Origin: Phycisphaerae bacterium
GTDB lineage: Bacteria > Chloroflexota > Anaerolineae > 4572-78 > J111
NCBI GenBank assembly: GCA_028285035.1
Contig: JANQQF010000120.1
Location: 62,001-126,000 of the forward strand
Reading direction: 5' to 3'
Length of the DNA stretch: 64,000 bases
Shown here: positions 18,803 through 29,024 of the stretch, one piece after another
Position numbering within the stretch: position 1 is the stretch's first letter
Layout: each line of letters opens with the position of its first letter
The notes under the pieces: generated by a model
Seen by the model: only the letters and a program-made list of their open reading frames with translations
What the model was told of the DNA's origin: nothing
Databases searched by the model: none
Program-made: the position numbers and the translations under genes

Positions 18803-19600
18803 CTACAAACAAACAGGTTCCGCTGTTTTGGCCATGTGGCGAATCAGATCGTAATTTTTGTCGCTGACGTTGACAAATTGGTCGGTCATGGCCTGATCCA
18901 AAATCGTGCGCCCTTGTGGGGTGATGTGCATGGTGATGATCGTCTGGCGTAACATTTCACGAAGGGATTGAGGCAATCGGGTGGAGACCACCCACGGCGG
19001 GATCGGGCTTGGGCCAAGCTTGCCGATGATACGGATGTGATCAATGATCCAGGGCGAATTTTGTAGCTCCATCTCGAGGACCGTACTATCAATGGCTGAC
19101 GCTTCAACTTCCCCAGCAACGACCATTTGCAACGAGGTTTGGTGCGCCCCCGCCTCGACAACTTGTCCAAAATAGCCTGAGGTCTCAGAGAGCTTCGCCA
19201 GATGGTATCGGGTGATGTTGTAGCCCGATTGAGAGCGAGGCTCATTGTATGACCAAGAGGCCCCACGTAGATCGGCAAATGTCTGGTAAGGACTATCAGA
19301 CCGCACAACAACATCGGAGTAATAAACCGGACGGCCTTTATATCGCTGATGTTTCATCACCGGGGCAGCCAGTAATTCGATGGGCAGTTGAAGGTGGTCT
19401 AACTTATGAACATAGGGCAAGCCACAAATCCAGGCGATGTCGATTTCCCCAGAGTCAAGCAGACGCTCGCGCTCTAACCAATGAAGGTCGTCGATAAATT
19501 CGGTTTCAATATTTAGCGTTTCAGCAACATATTCGGCTAACGCCCGACCAACAAAATCCATATTCGGGGCTTGTAACGATGTGATTTTTAATCGATTCAT
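18803..19600 (-). CDS. PhnD/TauA-like periplasmic-binding-fold protein without signal peptide
   Basis: 265 aa. Follows the PhnD pattern: GEIDIAWICGLPYV, YYSDVVVRSDSPYQTFADLRG, SYNEPRSQSGYNITRYHL, EAGAHQTSLQMVVAGEVEASAIDS, GPSPIPPWVVS. Known relatives bind phosphonate, phosphite or small organic anions for ABC importers. The N-terminus (MNRLKITSLQAPNMDFV) shows no signal peptide or lipobox, and no permease or ATPase gene is nearby, so it may be a cytoplasmic enzyme or sensor with this fold. Flanked by single genes on the same strand. Confidence 0.7.
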   Translation of the reverse strand: MNRLKITSLQAPNMDFVGRALAEYVAETLNIETEFIDDLHWLERERLLDSGEIDIAWICGLPYVHKLDHLQLPIELLAAPVMKHQRYKGRPVYYSDVVVRSDSPYQTFADLRGASWSYNEPRSQSGYNITRYHLAKLSETSGYFGQVVEAGAHQTSLQMVVAGEVEASAIDSTVLEMELQNSPWIIDHIRIIGKLGPSPIPPWVVSTRLPQSLREMLRQTIITMHITPQGRTILDQAMTDQFVNVSDKNYDLIRHMAKTAEPVCL

Positions 19601-19675
19601 AGGTGAAGAGTGACCCTAACTTTGATAGTGTTACAATCTAAAGAATAAGGCCGAAACATTACTAAATCCTTAAAT

Positions 19676-20161
19676 TTAGATACCGTGACGTCGGGAGGTG
19701 ATGACTCCGGTGTTTAAGCCGATGGTGTTCAGCCCCCCAAAAAATCGAGCGTGTTCGATCTTTACACAGCGATCCATCACCACATCCAGGCCCGCATCCA
19801 CGGCCATCTTGGCCGCTTCCTCGTGAATGACACCCAACTGCATCCAAATCACCTCAGCCCCCAGTTCAATCGCTTCCTCAACAATCGGTGGAACATCGGA
19901 GGGTTTACGGAAAATATCGACCATTTTGATCGACTCGGGATTTTCTTTAGCCATTGCGGTTAAGGATGGATAGCTTTTTCGATCCAAAATTGCCGTCTCT
20001 CGGGGATTGACCGGGGTCACTTCATAGCCCTCGGCGAGCATATAAATCGCGGCAAAGTGGCTGGGCCGATACGGATTGCCACTTAAACCAACCATTGCGA
20101 ATTGTTTATATCGGCTTAAAATCTCAAGCCGTTCTGCTGCACTTTCAATTATTTTGGCCAT
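19676..20161 (-). CDS. CoA-binding domain protein (YccU-like)
   Basis: 161 aa, one Rossmann-like CoA-binding domain: FAMVGLSGNPYRPSHFAAIYM, GYEVTPVNPRE, SIKMVDIFRKPSDVPPIVEEA, VIWMQLGVIHEEAAKMA and VVMDRCVKIEH. Full family length. Role in cells is poorly known; members can bind CoA or nucleotides. Start ATG at 20161 lies on a weak SD. Confidence 0.85.
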   Translation of the reverse strand: MAKIIESAAERLEILSRYKQFAMVGLSGNPYRPSHFAAIYMLAEGYEVTPVNPRETAILDRKSYPSLTAMAKENPESIKMVDIFRKPSDVPPIVEEAIELGAEVIWMQLGVIHEEAAKMAVDAGLDVVMDRCVKIEHARFFGGLNTIGLNTGVITSRRHGI

Positions 20162-20236
20162 AGTCTTATTTGCCTCATGAATATTTTAAATTTTCAAGTA
20201 AGGAGAATGAGGTGGCATTCCATAATAGGCTTTGCT

Positions 20237-20291
20237 GTAAATAGTAATTAGTTATTCAAACGCTAATCACCAATTACTAATTACTATTTAC
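20237..20291. terminator. Perfect 15-bp inverted repeat after metY
   Basis: GTAAATAGTAATTAG (20237-20251) is complementary to CTAATTACTATTTAC (20277-20291), 25-base loop. It starts 10 bases beyond the metY stop on the minus strand. AT-rich, no T-run, so probably a repeat with possible terminator function. Confidence 0.45.
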
Positions 20292-20300
20292 CTCTCTCAC

Positions 20301-21620
<1,320 letters not shown>

Positions 21621-21636
21621 TCAATATTGGAGATTT

Positions 21637-21709
21637 GCCCTCACCCCAACCCTCTCCCTCTAGTAGAGGGAGCGAGTTCCCCTCCCTTTAGCAGGGGGTA
21701 GGGGAGGGC
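21637..21709. repeat. GC-rich dispersed palindromic element
   Basis: Begins GCCCTC and ends GAGGGC, with inner hairpin CTCCCTC-TAGTA-GAGGGAG and a C5/G5-rich second half. It resembles the 'ccctctcccta..agggagaggg' intergenic elements found in many genomes. Lies in the metY leader on the minus strand. Confidence 0.5.
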
Positions 21710-21725
21710 TATATGTCGATTAATT

Positions 21726-21780
21726 AGCAAGCTTCAAGAAGCCTACGCTACATGGTCATTATTCGCTGTTGAAGCTTGCT
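21726..21780. repeat. 12-bp perfect inverted repeat
   Basis: AGCAAGCTTCAA (21726-21737) is complementary to TTGAAGCTTGCT (21769-21780), 31-base loop. From here to 22020 the intergenic region has no convincing ORF. Confidence 0.5.
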
Positions 21781-22022
21781 TCTATTTGGCTCGCTTCAAA
21801 TCCGTTAATCTTGGTCGCCCACTGTAGCACCAACCCTGCGAAAAGTCAATGCGTTTTTGCGGCGACCTATCCACCGTCGTTTCACCCATAATTATGGGCG
21901 AATGGCGATCAACATCGGAAATTTATCTTATTTAGAGGGCCTGACACTCTCGCATCTTACTGGAAATAGTTTTATTCAAATCTTAATTTTCCTAGTAAAA
22001 GCCTTTACAAATTGTCAGGATT

Positions 22023-22086
22023 TTAAGCAAATGTTAAGAAAATCTGGACAAATTCAAACCTGATTCAAACCTTTGTATGTTAAATT
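22023..22086 (+). promoter_or_regulatory. 11-bp-phased direct-repeat promoter of giant surface gene 1
   Basis: TTAAG at 22023 and 22034 (11-bp period), ATTCAAAC at 22052-22059 and 22063-22070 (11-bp period), then exactly 10 bases and a -10-like TAAATT (22081-22086). The ~50-bp block is nearly identical upstream of giant gene 2 (28851-28914), and the core is repeated at 63878-63912. Two 8-bp boxes 3 bp apart in place of a -35 is the layout bound by PhoB/OmpR-type activators. Confidence 0.6.
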
Positions 22087-22123
22087 AAGATTATCCGTAA
22101 GTTTTTTAATAGTATAAACGCTG

Positions 22124-22143
22124 ACTCCGCCCCGTTGCGGAGT
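22124..22143 (+). promoter_or_regulatory. 5'-leader hairpin of giant surface gene 1
   Basis: ACTCCGC (22124-22130) pairs with GCGGAGT (22137-22143), 6-base loop, about 50 bases ahead of the start codon. The same position before giant gene 2 carries a hairpin of different sequence with two compensatory pair changes, so the fold rather than the sequence is kept. Confidence 0.55.
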
Positions 22144-22195
22144 TTGGCCTGAGAAGACCGATGAAGGTTTTTTAGTATTTAAGGAGGGTTCTTAT

Positions 22196-25100
22196 ATGAA
22201 ACTTAAATTATTGAACCGGACGACCACGGCTATCGTGACGATGCTCGTCCTGCTGATGATGAGTGTGGGGCTAGCCTACGCTCAGGAACCAAGCTACGGT
22301 AGCGGCATCACTGTAGATGGTGATAGCAGCGATTGGAATCTCGCTAACGATTTCTTCGCTGATATGTATGAGGCAGGTAGGGACAGCAAAGAAGTCCTGT
22401 CAAAAGTATATATGCGATATGACTGTTCTAGCGAGGTACTTTACTTACTCGTAGTTTTAGAAGATGGTCATGAACTTAATTCCAGTGATGGCGATCAATG
22501 GGTCAAATTGACCAGTCAAGGGAATGGGACAGTCGTTGATGGCAGCTCTGGCAATAATGGAACACCACCTGACTTTCAATATTTAGCTGGCAGTGATGGT
22601 AACGCCCCTGGCTGGGAAGCATCAATTCCATTTACAAAGAATACGTCTGACTCCATTTCAGTGCATGCTCAGGTGGATACACCCGGTGGAGATAGTGGTC
22701 GAACCTCGGCCACGACCCCGGATGATAGTGCTAGTAATCGTCATATTCCGATTGAGACAATTTGTGTCGATCCCACTACCGGCACCATCATCATCGAGAA
22801 GGTCACCACCAATGACGATGACACCACCGAATTCACCTTCAACCCAACGGGCTTCAACAATGATGAGAGCTTCACTCTAGTTGGTGGTGGCGATCAGAGC
22901 TTTGAGGTTGAGGTCGGCAGCGGCTATAGCATCGAGGAAGTGGTCCCGGATGGCTGGTCGCTTGATACCGCCACCTGTGACGACGGAAGCCTCGTCGAAA
23001 ATATAGACGTGAGTGCCGATGAAACGGTCACGTGTACCTTCACCAACTCAGAAGATCCCGACCCCACCGGTAAGCTGGAAGTGGTCAAGGAATTGATCCC
23101 AGCCAATGATAATGGCTCGTTTGATATGCGGATCGATACAACGGCCCACGTTGCCACGGGCGGTGATGGGACCACCACAGGTGAACAAACCGTCTCCGTG
23201 GGCACCCATCTGGTTAGTGAAACGGGAGATGGCTCGACCAACCTCAACGATTACACTACTAGCATCTCTTGTAAAGATAACAACGGCACCGGCAGTGAGG
23301 TAACCGCAACCCCGAATGGTAACAACGCCTGGGATGTGGATGTGAATGAAGATGATGACATCGTTTGTATCATCACCAATGAACGAAATGGCACAATCAA
23401 TATCGTCAAAGAGGCTACCCCAGCCGACGATACGGTCTTCTCTTTTAACCAAACGATCAATAACAGTGGCGGTTTCAATCTGACAGATCCCTCTGATGAT
23501 ACCGAGACGTTTAGCAATGTCCCCGCTGGTGACTACAATGTGACCGAAGTGGTACCCGATGGCTGGAGTTTGGACGATGTCACGTGTGAAGGTGGCGACA
23601 GCACCGACATCACCGATGGGGTCACCATTCATCTGGATGCGGGTGAGGAGATCACCTGTACCTTTGAGAACTCAAAAGAGCCCGAACTTGGCAGCATCAC
23701 CGTCGTGAAAGAAGTAGTTGAAGGCAGTACCACGAGCGAGTTTGATTTCGAGATTGATCTTGGCGATAGCATCAATGGATTTGTCCTCACCGATGGTGAT
23801 GAAGAAACCTTCAGCGACTTGGCCTCCGGTGACTATGTCATCAACGAGACCTTCCCCATCGGGGAAAGCGATGACTGGGAAGCCTTGACCGCAGAGGATA
23901 TCGTCTGTACCTCAGACGGCGACAGCACCTTCGAGTATCTCCCATTTGCTGATGAAGCGGACACCTTTGGCGTCAACGTTTCGCTCGCCGCTGGCGATGA
24001 TGTGACCTGTACTTTTGAGAACTCGAAAGTCCCACCGAAGAAGATCAGTCCTGTGCTTGAGTGTGTGGCTCCGATCAAAGGCACCGATATGTATCGCGCC
24101 TTCTTTGGGTACAGCAACCCCAATGATGGCAATGTCGAAATCCCGATTGGCCCAGACAACAAGTTTAATCGTGCTCCACAAGATCAAGGCCAACCGACAA
24201 TATTTGAACCGGGTCGAACGCCCTTCTTCCCAAATGCTAATTTCTCAGTCGATTTTGATGGTAATCCATTAGTGTGGACCTTGAATGGTAAGACGGCCAC
24301 GGCCTCGAATAATCCGGCGCAACAATGTAATTTCTATGTTGAGCTAGACAAAGAGTGGGAAGGTGGCGACGCCCCTGACAGCACAATCGAAGACCTGATT
24401 GCCGCCTCCAGCGAAACAGACGAGGTGAGCTGCGATTGGGATGGTAGCAAGCTAGTTTGCAGTGCTGACACCTTGAAAGTTCCCGTCCAGGTGATGGGTG
24501 AGATGTTTGTTGGGGCCTATGACGTGAGCGAAGATGGCCTGCCCGAAAATTGGGCCGTCAAGTCCGGCGTTGGTGAGGATTTCCCTGTGCCGAATGATAG
24601 TTGTGATGGGAAGTTCTGCAGCCACACCGTGGTCAATGAGTACACGCCACCCCTAAAGAAGATCAGCCCAGTGTTGGAATGTGTGGCTCCGATCCAAGAT
24701 GGTGGGTATCGGGCCTTCTTTGGCTACAACAACCCCAATGATGTTTCGGTCGAAATTCCCATTGGTCCAGGCAACAAGTTTAATCGCAATCCACAAGATC
24801 AAGGTCAACCGACAACCTTCGAACCGGGTCGAACCCCTTTCTTCCCGAACGCCCACTTCTCGGTTGATTTTGATGGTAGCCCACTGGTATGGACCTTGAA
24901 CGGTAAGACGGCCACGGCCTCGGACAACCCGGCCCAACGGTGTGTCTATCACATAACGTTGGAGAAGGAATGGGAAGGGGACGATGCGCCTGAGAGCACC
25001 ATTGAAGATCTCATTTCAGCAACCAGTGGCGATAACACCGCCAGTTGTGATTGGAATGGTAGTCAACTGGTCTGTGAGTACAACAGTAATCATAACGATC

Positions 25101-28100
25101 TACACGTACCCGTGACGATCGTGGAGGACGAGTTTGTCGGTAGCTATGGCGTACTCGAAGATGGCCTGCCGGATGGCTGGGTCGTTAAGTCAGGTGTGGG
25201 CAACTTCACCTTGGAAGATGCAGTCTGTGACGGCAAGTTCTGTACCCATACTGTGGTCAATGAGACGGACGAGCCTGAGTTAGGCTCAATCCACGTTCTA
25301 AAATATAGCGACCTGAACGGCAATGGGGAGCGTGACGAAGGCGAAGCTGGTCTGAATGACTGGGAGTTCACTCTGTCGAATGAGGACAATGAGTACACCG
25401 AAACCACAATGGATCACAACAATGAGCCTGGCTATGCTTGGTTTGAAGATGTGCCCGTGGGTACCTACCAGTTGTGTGAAACCTTGCAGGATGGTTGGAA
25501 GAACACCGCCCCGGCTGAGGCCGTTGAGGGATGTATCGAAGTTGAAGTGACCGCCAGTGATGACGGCGGTAGCATCGAGCACGCTCTGCCGACGGGCAAC
25601 AGCGGACCAGGCGTCTACACCGATGAGCATGTTAATGGTTCTCCCGACCCAACCACTGGGGTCAATGGGGTCAAGTGGGACTTGCCTGACAACTTTGATA
25701 ACACCGGCGGCAATGAGGATGATATGGGCGAGTTCAGCATCACCTTTGATGCAGTCTATGAGCCAACCGATGTGACGGTCGCAGTCAAGTCGGGTGGTCC
25801 ACAAGGTGGACAAACCGGCACAAACACCATCACCGGGCCAAGCTGTGACCTGCGTGACAGTACCACTGAATTGCCCAGTGGGGCCGCCGTAACGGTCACA
25901 ACTGGTAATGGGGATAGCTTCGACATTCAGTTCTTGGGGACAACGAATGGCGGCACAACCTGGAACTACAAGGTCACCGAACCGGGCACGGGCAAATCAT
26001 TGAGCCACTGGGTCCTCGGCTTTGGCGAGTGTACAGGTGGCGAGGAACCACCCACGGTTGAGTTTGGTAATCAAGAGTTAGGCTCGATCACGATCAAGAA
26101 GTTGACCGATCCGACCGATAGCGATCAGAAGTTTAAATTCGAAGGTGATCTGGATATCAATGATCTGGGTCACAACGAGAGCGACACCGTCAGCGACCTG
26201 ATGGCCGGTGACTACGATGTGACGGAAGTTGTACCTGATGGCTGGGAATTGGATGCGGCCTACTGTGAAACTGATGCAGAAAACTACACCGGCATCGATG
26301 ATGGCGTAACCGTTCACTTGCCTGCTGGTGCGGACATCACCTGTATCTTTGAGAATAGTCAAAATGAACCCGAACCGGGCAAGATCGTGGCGTTCAAGTT
26401 CCACGACCTGAACAAAGATGGTGTTCAGGATGATGGTGAGCCCTTCTTGAAAGATTGGGAATTCACTCTCAAGCAAGATGACGCAGAGATTGCCAGTGAC
26501 ACAACCGATGAAAAAGGGATGGTGATGTTTGGTGATCTGGAGCCAGGCACCTATGAACTCTGTGAAACGATGCAAGATGGCTGGACCAACAGCACGCCGA
26601 TCTGTCAAGAAGTGACGATTGGTGGTGGTACGGCTGTGGTGAGTGCCGGTATCCCAAACATTGCTGAGGCGCTGGCTGGGGCACGGTATCGCTCCTTTGG
26701 CAACACGGGCGGTAATGAAGTCTATCTGGGCATTCCTGACCTGGGTGTCGGTGGTAACCGCGCCGAGAAAGGGCTGACCTGGACCGATGGCACGCATATG
26801 GTCACCTTCAGCTATGATCCGGTAACCGATAAGTTGGTGGCTACGGTTGATTTGAATAATGATAACAGCGTCGATCAAACCGTCACCTACCCGAACTTCT
26901 CAACTCAGTTGGTCAACAAGGGTAAACAAGCCGGGGCTAACCAGATGAATGTGATGGAGATCCTGGTGGCAGAACGAGACGCCGACTCCACGGTTGATTT
27001 TAATGAGGTGATGTTGAATGGTCAGTCATTGGGTGATTTTGGCACAGACAATGTAGGCATCTGGGGTGTGACCGGCTTCGACTTTGGTCAGGGCTTCACC
27101 CTGAGCGGCAAGGTCGTGATCTCTGGTCCGTTTAGCAATAGTCAGGAAAAGAGCAAGGTTGACATCAAGATCGGCACCGCCCCATTGATGTTTGGTAACT
27201 ACCGAGAGCCAATCCCTGGCAAGATCGTGGCCGTCAAGTTCAATGACTTAAACAAAGATGGGGTCAAAGATGAAGGCGAACCGTTCTTAGCGGATTGGGA
27301 GTTCACTCTCAAGCAAGGTGAAACAGAGATCATCAGTGACACGACCGATGCAAATGGAATGGTGATGTTTGCTGATCTGGAGCCAGGCACCTACCAAGTG
27401 TGTGAAACGATGCAAGACGGCTGGGCCAATAGCACGCCGATCTGTCAAGAGGTAACGATTGGTGGGGGCACGGCTGTGGTGAGCGCCGGTGTACCAAACA
27501 TTGCTGAGGCACTGTCCGGGGCACGCTATCGCTCCTTTGGCAACACGGGCGGTAATGAAGTCTATCTGGGTATCCCTGATCTGGGTGTCGGTAGCAACCG
27601 GGCCGAGAAAGGGCTGACCTGGACCGATGGCACCCATCTGGTCACCTTCAGCTATGAGCCAGCCTTGGATCGCTTGGTCGCCACGGTTGATCTGAATGAC
27701 GACAACAGCGTCGATCAAACCGTGATCTATCCGAACTTCTCAACTCAGTTGGGCAACAAGGGTAAACAAGCTGGGGCCGGCCAGATGAACGTGATGGAGA
27801 TCTTGGTGGCAGAACGAGACGCCGACTCCACGGTTGATTTCAATGAGGTGATGTTGAATGGTCAGCCGTTGGGTGACTTCGGCACAGACAATGTTAACAT
27901 CTGGGGTGTCACCGGCTTTGACTTTGGTCAGGGCTTCACCCTGAGCGGCAAGATCGTGATCTCCGGTCCGTTCAGCAACAGCCAGGAAAAGAGCAAAGTT
28001 GACATCAAGATCGGTACCGCCCCATTGATGTTTGGTAACTATGAAGTGCCGAAGGGCAAGATTACCATCATCAAGACGGCGAACCCAGCTGATACGGATG

Positions 28101-28417
28101 AACAATTTAGCTTCACCGGTGATCTGGGCGACTTCAGCCTCGGATCCAATGGCTCACAGGAGTTTGAGGTTGAGGCCGGGGCATATGACGTGACCGAGAT
28201 CGAGATCCCTGAGTTCTGGACCTTGCTCACGGTTCAGTGTGGTGATCAGTTCTTACCGATCATCGACAGCCTTGACCCGCTCGGTCGCCAAGTGACCATC
28301 GAGGTGGAAGCCGGTGAAGAACTCACCTGTACTTTCCACAACGAGCGCGTGAATTATGAAGCGCCGGTTGAGGATGGTAACAGCAACAAGTATTATCTGC
28401 CGGTTGTGGTGAGGTAA
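22196..28417 (+). CDS. Giant secreted multi-repeat (SpaA/Cna-B/SdrD-like) surface protein 1
   Basis: 2073 aa. Signal peptide residues 1-29 (hydrophobic core ending AYAQ), SD AAGGAGGG before ATG. Residues 32-190: an N-terminal globular domain (VDGDSSDWNLANDFF) shared with its paralogue. Then SpaA/Cna-B-type repeats starting near residues 196, 292, 399 and 499, each with a first-strand Lys (VVKE), a central Glu (TEVVPDGW) and a last-strand Asn (CTFEN), the residue set that forms Lys-Asn isopeptide bonds in this fold, plus a Cys pair. Two ~205-aa repeats begin KKISPVLECVAPI (615, 821). An SdrD B-like domain begins at 1030, another SpaA-type at 1296, then two tandem 280-aa units (1395, 1675) and a last repeat at 1954. 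The protein ends NKYYLPVVVR; no LPxTG or TM anchor. Likely an adhesin or sheath fibre. Confidence 0.8.
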   Translation: MKLKLLNRTTTAIVTMLVLLMMSVGLAYAQEPSYGSGITVDGDSSDWNLANDFFADMYEAGRDSKEVLSKVYMRYDCSSEVLYLLVVLEDGHELNSSDGDQWVKLTSQGNGTVVDGSSGNNGTPPDFQYLAGSDGNAPGWEASIPFTKNTSDSISVHAQVDTPGGDSGRTSATTPDDSASNRHIPIETICVDPTTGTIIIEKVTTNDDDTTEFTFNPTGFNNDESFTLVGGGDQSFEVEVGSGYSIEEVVPDGWSLDTATCDDGSLVENIDVSADETVTCTFTNSEDPDPTGKLEVVKELIPANDNGSFDMRIDTTAHVATGGDGTTTGEQTVSVGTHLVSETGDGSTNLNDYTTSISCKDNNGTGSEVTATPNGNNAWDVDVNEDDDIVCIITNERNGTINIVKEATPADDTVFSFNQTINNSGGFNLTDPSDDTETFSNVPAGDYNVTEVVPDGWSLDDVTCEGGDSTDITDGVTIHLDAGEEITCTFENSKEPELGSITVVKEVVEGSTTSEFDFEIDLGDSINGFVLTDGDEETFSDLASGDYVINETFPIGESDDWEALTAEDIVCTSDGDSTFEYLPFADEADTFGVNVSLAAGDDVTCTFENSKVPPKKISPVLECVAPIKGTDMYRAFFGYSNPNDGNVEIPIGPDNKFNRAPQDQGQPTIFEPGRTPFFPNANFSVDFDGNPLVWTLNGKTATASNNPAQQCNFYVELDKEWEGGDAPDSTIEDLIAASSETDEVSCDWDGSKLVCSADTLKVPVQVMGEMFVGAYDVSEDGLPENWAVKSGVGEDFPVPNDSCDGKFCSHTVVNEYTPPLKKISPVLECVAPIQDGGYRAFFGYNNPNDVSVEIPIGPGNKFNRNPQDQGQPTTFEPGRTPFFPNAHFSVDFDGSPLVWTLNGKTATASDNPAQRCVYHITLEKEWEGDDAPESTIEDLISATSGDNTASCDWNGSQLVCEYNSNHNDLHVPVTIVEDEFVGSYGVLEDGLPDGWVVKSGVGNFTLEDAVCDGKFCTHTVVNETDEPELGSIHVLKYSDLNGNGERDEGEAGLNDWEFTLSNEDNEYTETTMDHNNEPGYAWFEDVPVGTYQLCETLQDGWKNTAPAEAVEGCIEVEVTASDDGGSIEHALPTGNSGPGVYTDEHVNGSPDPTTGVNGVKWDLPDNFDNTGGNEDDMGEFSITFDAVYEPTDVTVAVKSGGPQGGQTGTNTITGPSCDLRDSTTELPSGAAVTVTTGNGDSFDIQFLGTTNGGTTWNYKVTEPGTGKSLSHWVLGFGECTGGEEPPTVEFGNQELGSITIKKLTDPTDSDQKFKFEGDLDINDLGHNESDTVSDLMAGDYDVTEVVPDGWELDAAYCETDAENYTGIDDGVTVHLPAGADITCIFENSQNEPEPGKIVAFKFHDLNKDGVQDDGEPFLKDWEFTLKQDDAEIASDTTDEKGMVMFGDLEPGTYELCETMQDGWTNSTPICQEVTIGGGTAVVSAGIPNIAEALAGARYRSFGNTGGNEVYLGIPDLGVGGNRAEKGLTWTDGTHMVTFSYDPVTDKLVATVDLNNDNSVDQTVTYPNFSTQLVNKGKQAGANQMNVMEILVAERDADSTVDFNEVMLNGQSLGDFGTDNVGIWGVTGFDFGQGFTLSGKVVISGPFSNSQEKSKVDIKIGTAPLMFGNYREPIPGKIVAVKFNDLNKDGVKDEGEPFLADWEFTLKQGETEIISDTTDANGMVMFADLEPGTYQVCETMQDGWANSTPICQEVTIGGGTAVVSAGVPNIAEALSGARYRSFGNTGGNEVYLGIPDLGVGSNRAEKGLTWTDGTHLVTFSYEPALDRLVATVDLNDDNSVDQTVIYPNFSTQLGNKGKQAGAGQMNVMEILVAERDADSTVDFNEVMLNGQPLGDFGTDNVNIWGVTGFDFGQGFTLSGKIVISGPFSNSQEKSKVDIKIGTAPLMFGNYEVPKGKITIIKTANPADTDEQFSFTGDLGDFSLGSNGSQEFEVEAGAYDVTEIEIPEFWTLLTVQCGDQFLPIIDSLDPLGRQVTIEVEAGEELTCTFHNERVNYEAPVEDGNSNKYYLPVVVR
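26378..28054 (+). repeat. Tandem duplication of an 840-bp module inside surface gene 1
   Basis: Two in-frame units, 26378-27217 and 27218-28054, each coding GKIVAxKF...DLNKDG (SdrD-like) followed by a ~170-aa domain (YRSFGNTGGNEVYLGIPDLG...VTGFDFGQGFTLSGK...IGTAPLMFGNY) that I do not recognise. Nucleotide identity between units is visibly high. Confidence 0.85.
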
Positions 28418-28440
28418 GATTTAGGAACGTGTTGTAATAG

Positions 28441-28475
28441 AAAAGCGCGGGGGCATTGGCCCTCGCGCTTTTTTT
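28441..28475 (+). terminator. Rho-independent terminator of surface gene 1
   Basis: AAAAGCGCGGGGGC, short loop, GCCCTCGCGCTTTTTTT beginning 24 bases after the stop. The stem and the preceding 23 bases are repeated almost unchanged after surface gene 2 (34409-34443). Confidence 0.9.
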
Positions 28476-28850
28476 GTTTTTGTCGCCCAAAATGTGGGGG
28501 CATTCCTCGTGGGTGCCCAATTTTGTTGTCACCCGATTTTTGGCAAGCCCAAGGCATTGCCCCTACCACATCATCATTCATTTGGTAGGAGCGCAGGCAA
28601 ATCTAAAGACAACTCCGTTGAAATCTGGATAGGCAATGGATTTGCCTCGGTTATGAGGCCCCTAGCCCGCGAGGCCATCTTACTCAGGTAGACAATGGCT
28701 CATCCCACCACCGTAGCCCCAGACCGTGGGCGAGGCAATCGGTGCAAAAAAGCCGTTGGCCTGCCAGCATCCAGTCCGATTGCGCCCCTCCCATAATTCA
28801 TTATTCTATCCCCAATTTACCCGATAAAATCATCAATAAAAATCAAAACT
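28476..28850. other. Non-coding spacer between the two giant genes
   Basis: About 375 bases without a supported gene. Contains fragments of palindromic character (GGGGGCATTCCTCGTGGGTGCCC; GGCATTGCCCCTACCA with TGGTAGGAGCG), probably decayed dispersed repeats. Short ORFs here lack SD sequences and recognisable products. Confidence 0.5.
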
Positions 28851-28914
28851 TTAAGTAAACGTTAAGAGAATCTGGACAAATTCAAACCGGATTCAAACTG
28901 AGGTATGGTATGTT
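28851..28914 (+). promoter_or_regulatory. 11-bp-phased direct-repeat promoter of giant surface gene 2
   Basis: TTAAG at 28851 and 28862, ATTCAAAC at 28880-28887 and 28891-28898, 10 bases, then -10-like TATGTT (28909-28914). Spacing of every element equals that of the promoter at 22023-22086. Confidence 0.6.
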
Positions 28915-28950
28915 AAGGGAGTGTCCTTAGCTATCTAATAATATAAAGTG

Positions 28951-28977
28951 CTGAGTCTGCTTCATTGCAGACGTCAG
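28951..28977 (+). promoter_or_regulatory. 5'-leader hairpin of giant surface gene 2
   Basis: AGTCTGC and GCAGAC around loop TTCATT, extended by CTGA/TCAG on the outside. Aligned with the hairpin at 22124-22143, C-G becomes G-C and C-G becomes T-A while pairing is kept. Confidence 0.55.
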
Positions 28978-29024
28978 TATTAGCAAGAATAGAGAAGGTT
29001 TTATTATTTAGGAGGGTTTTTATT

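Noticed and set aside
23048..26878. Long minus-strand open frames inside the giant adhesin genes
   Set aside because: They mirror the repetitive, low-stop coding of the plus strand, repeat with the modules, and have no SD or recognisable products.
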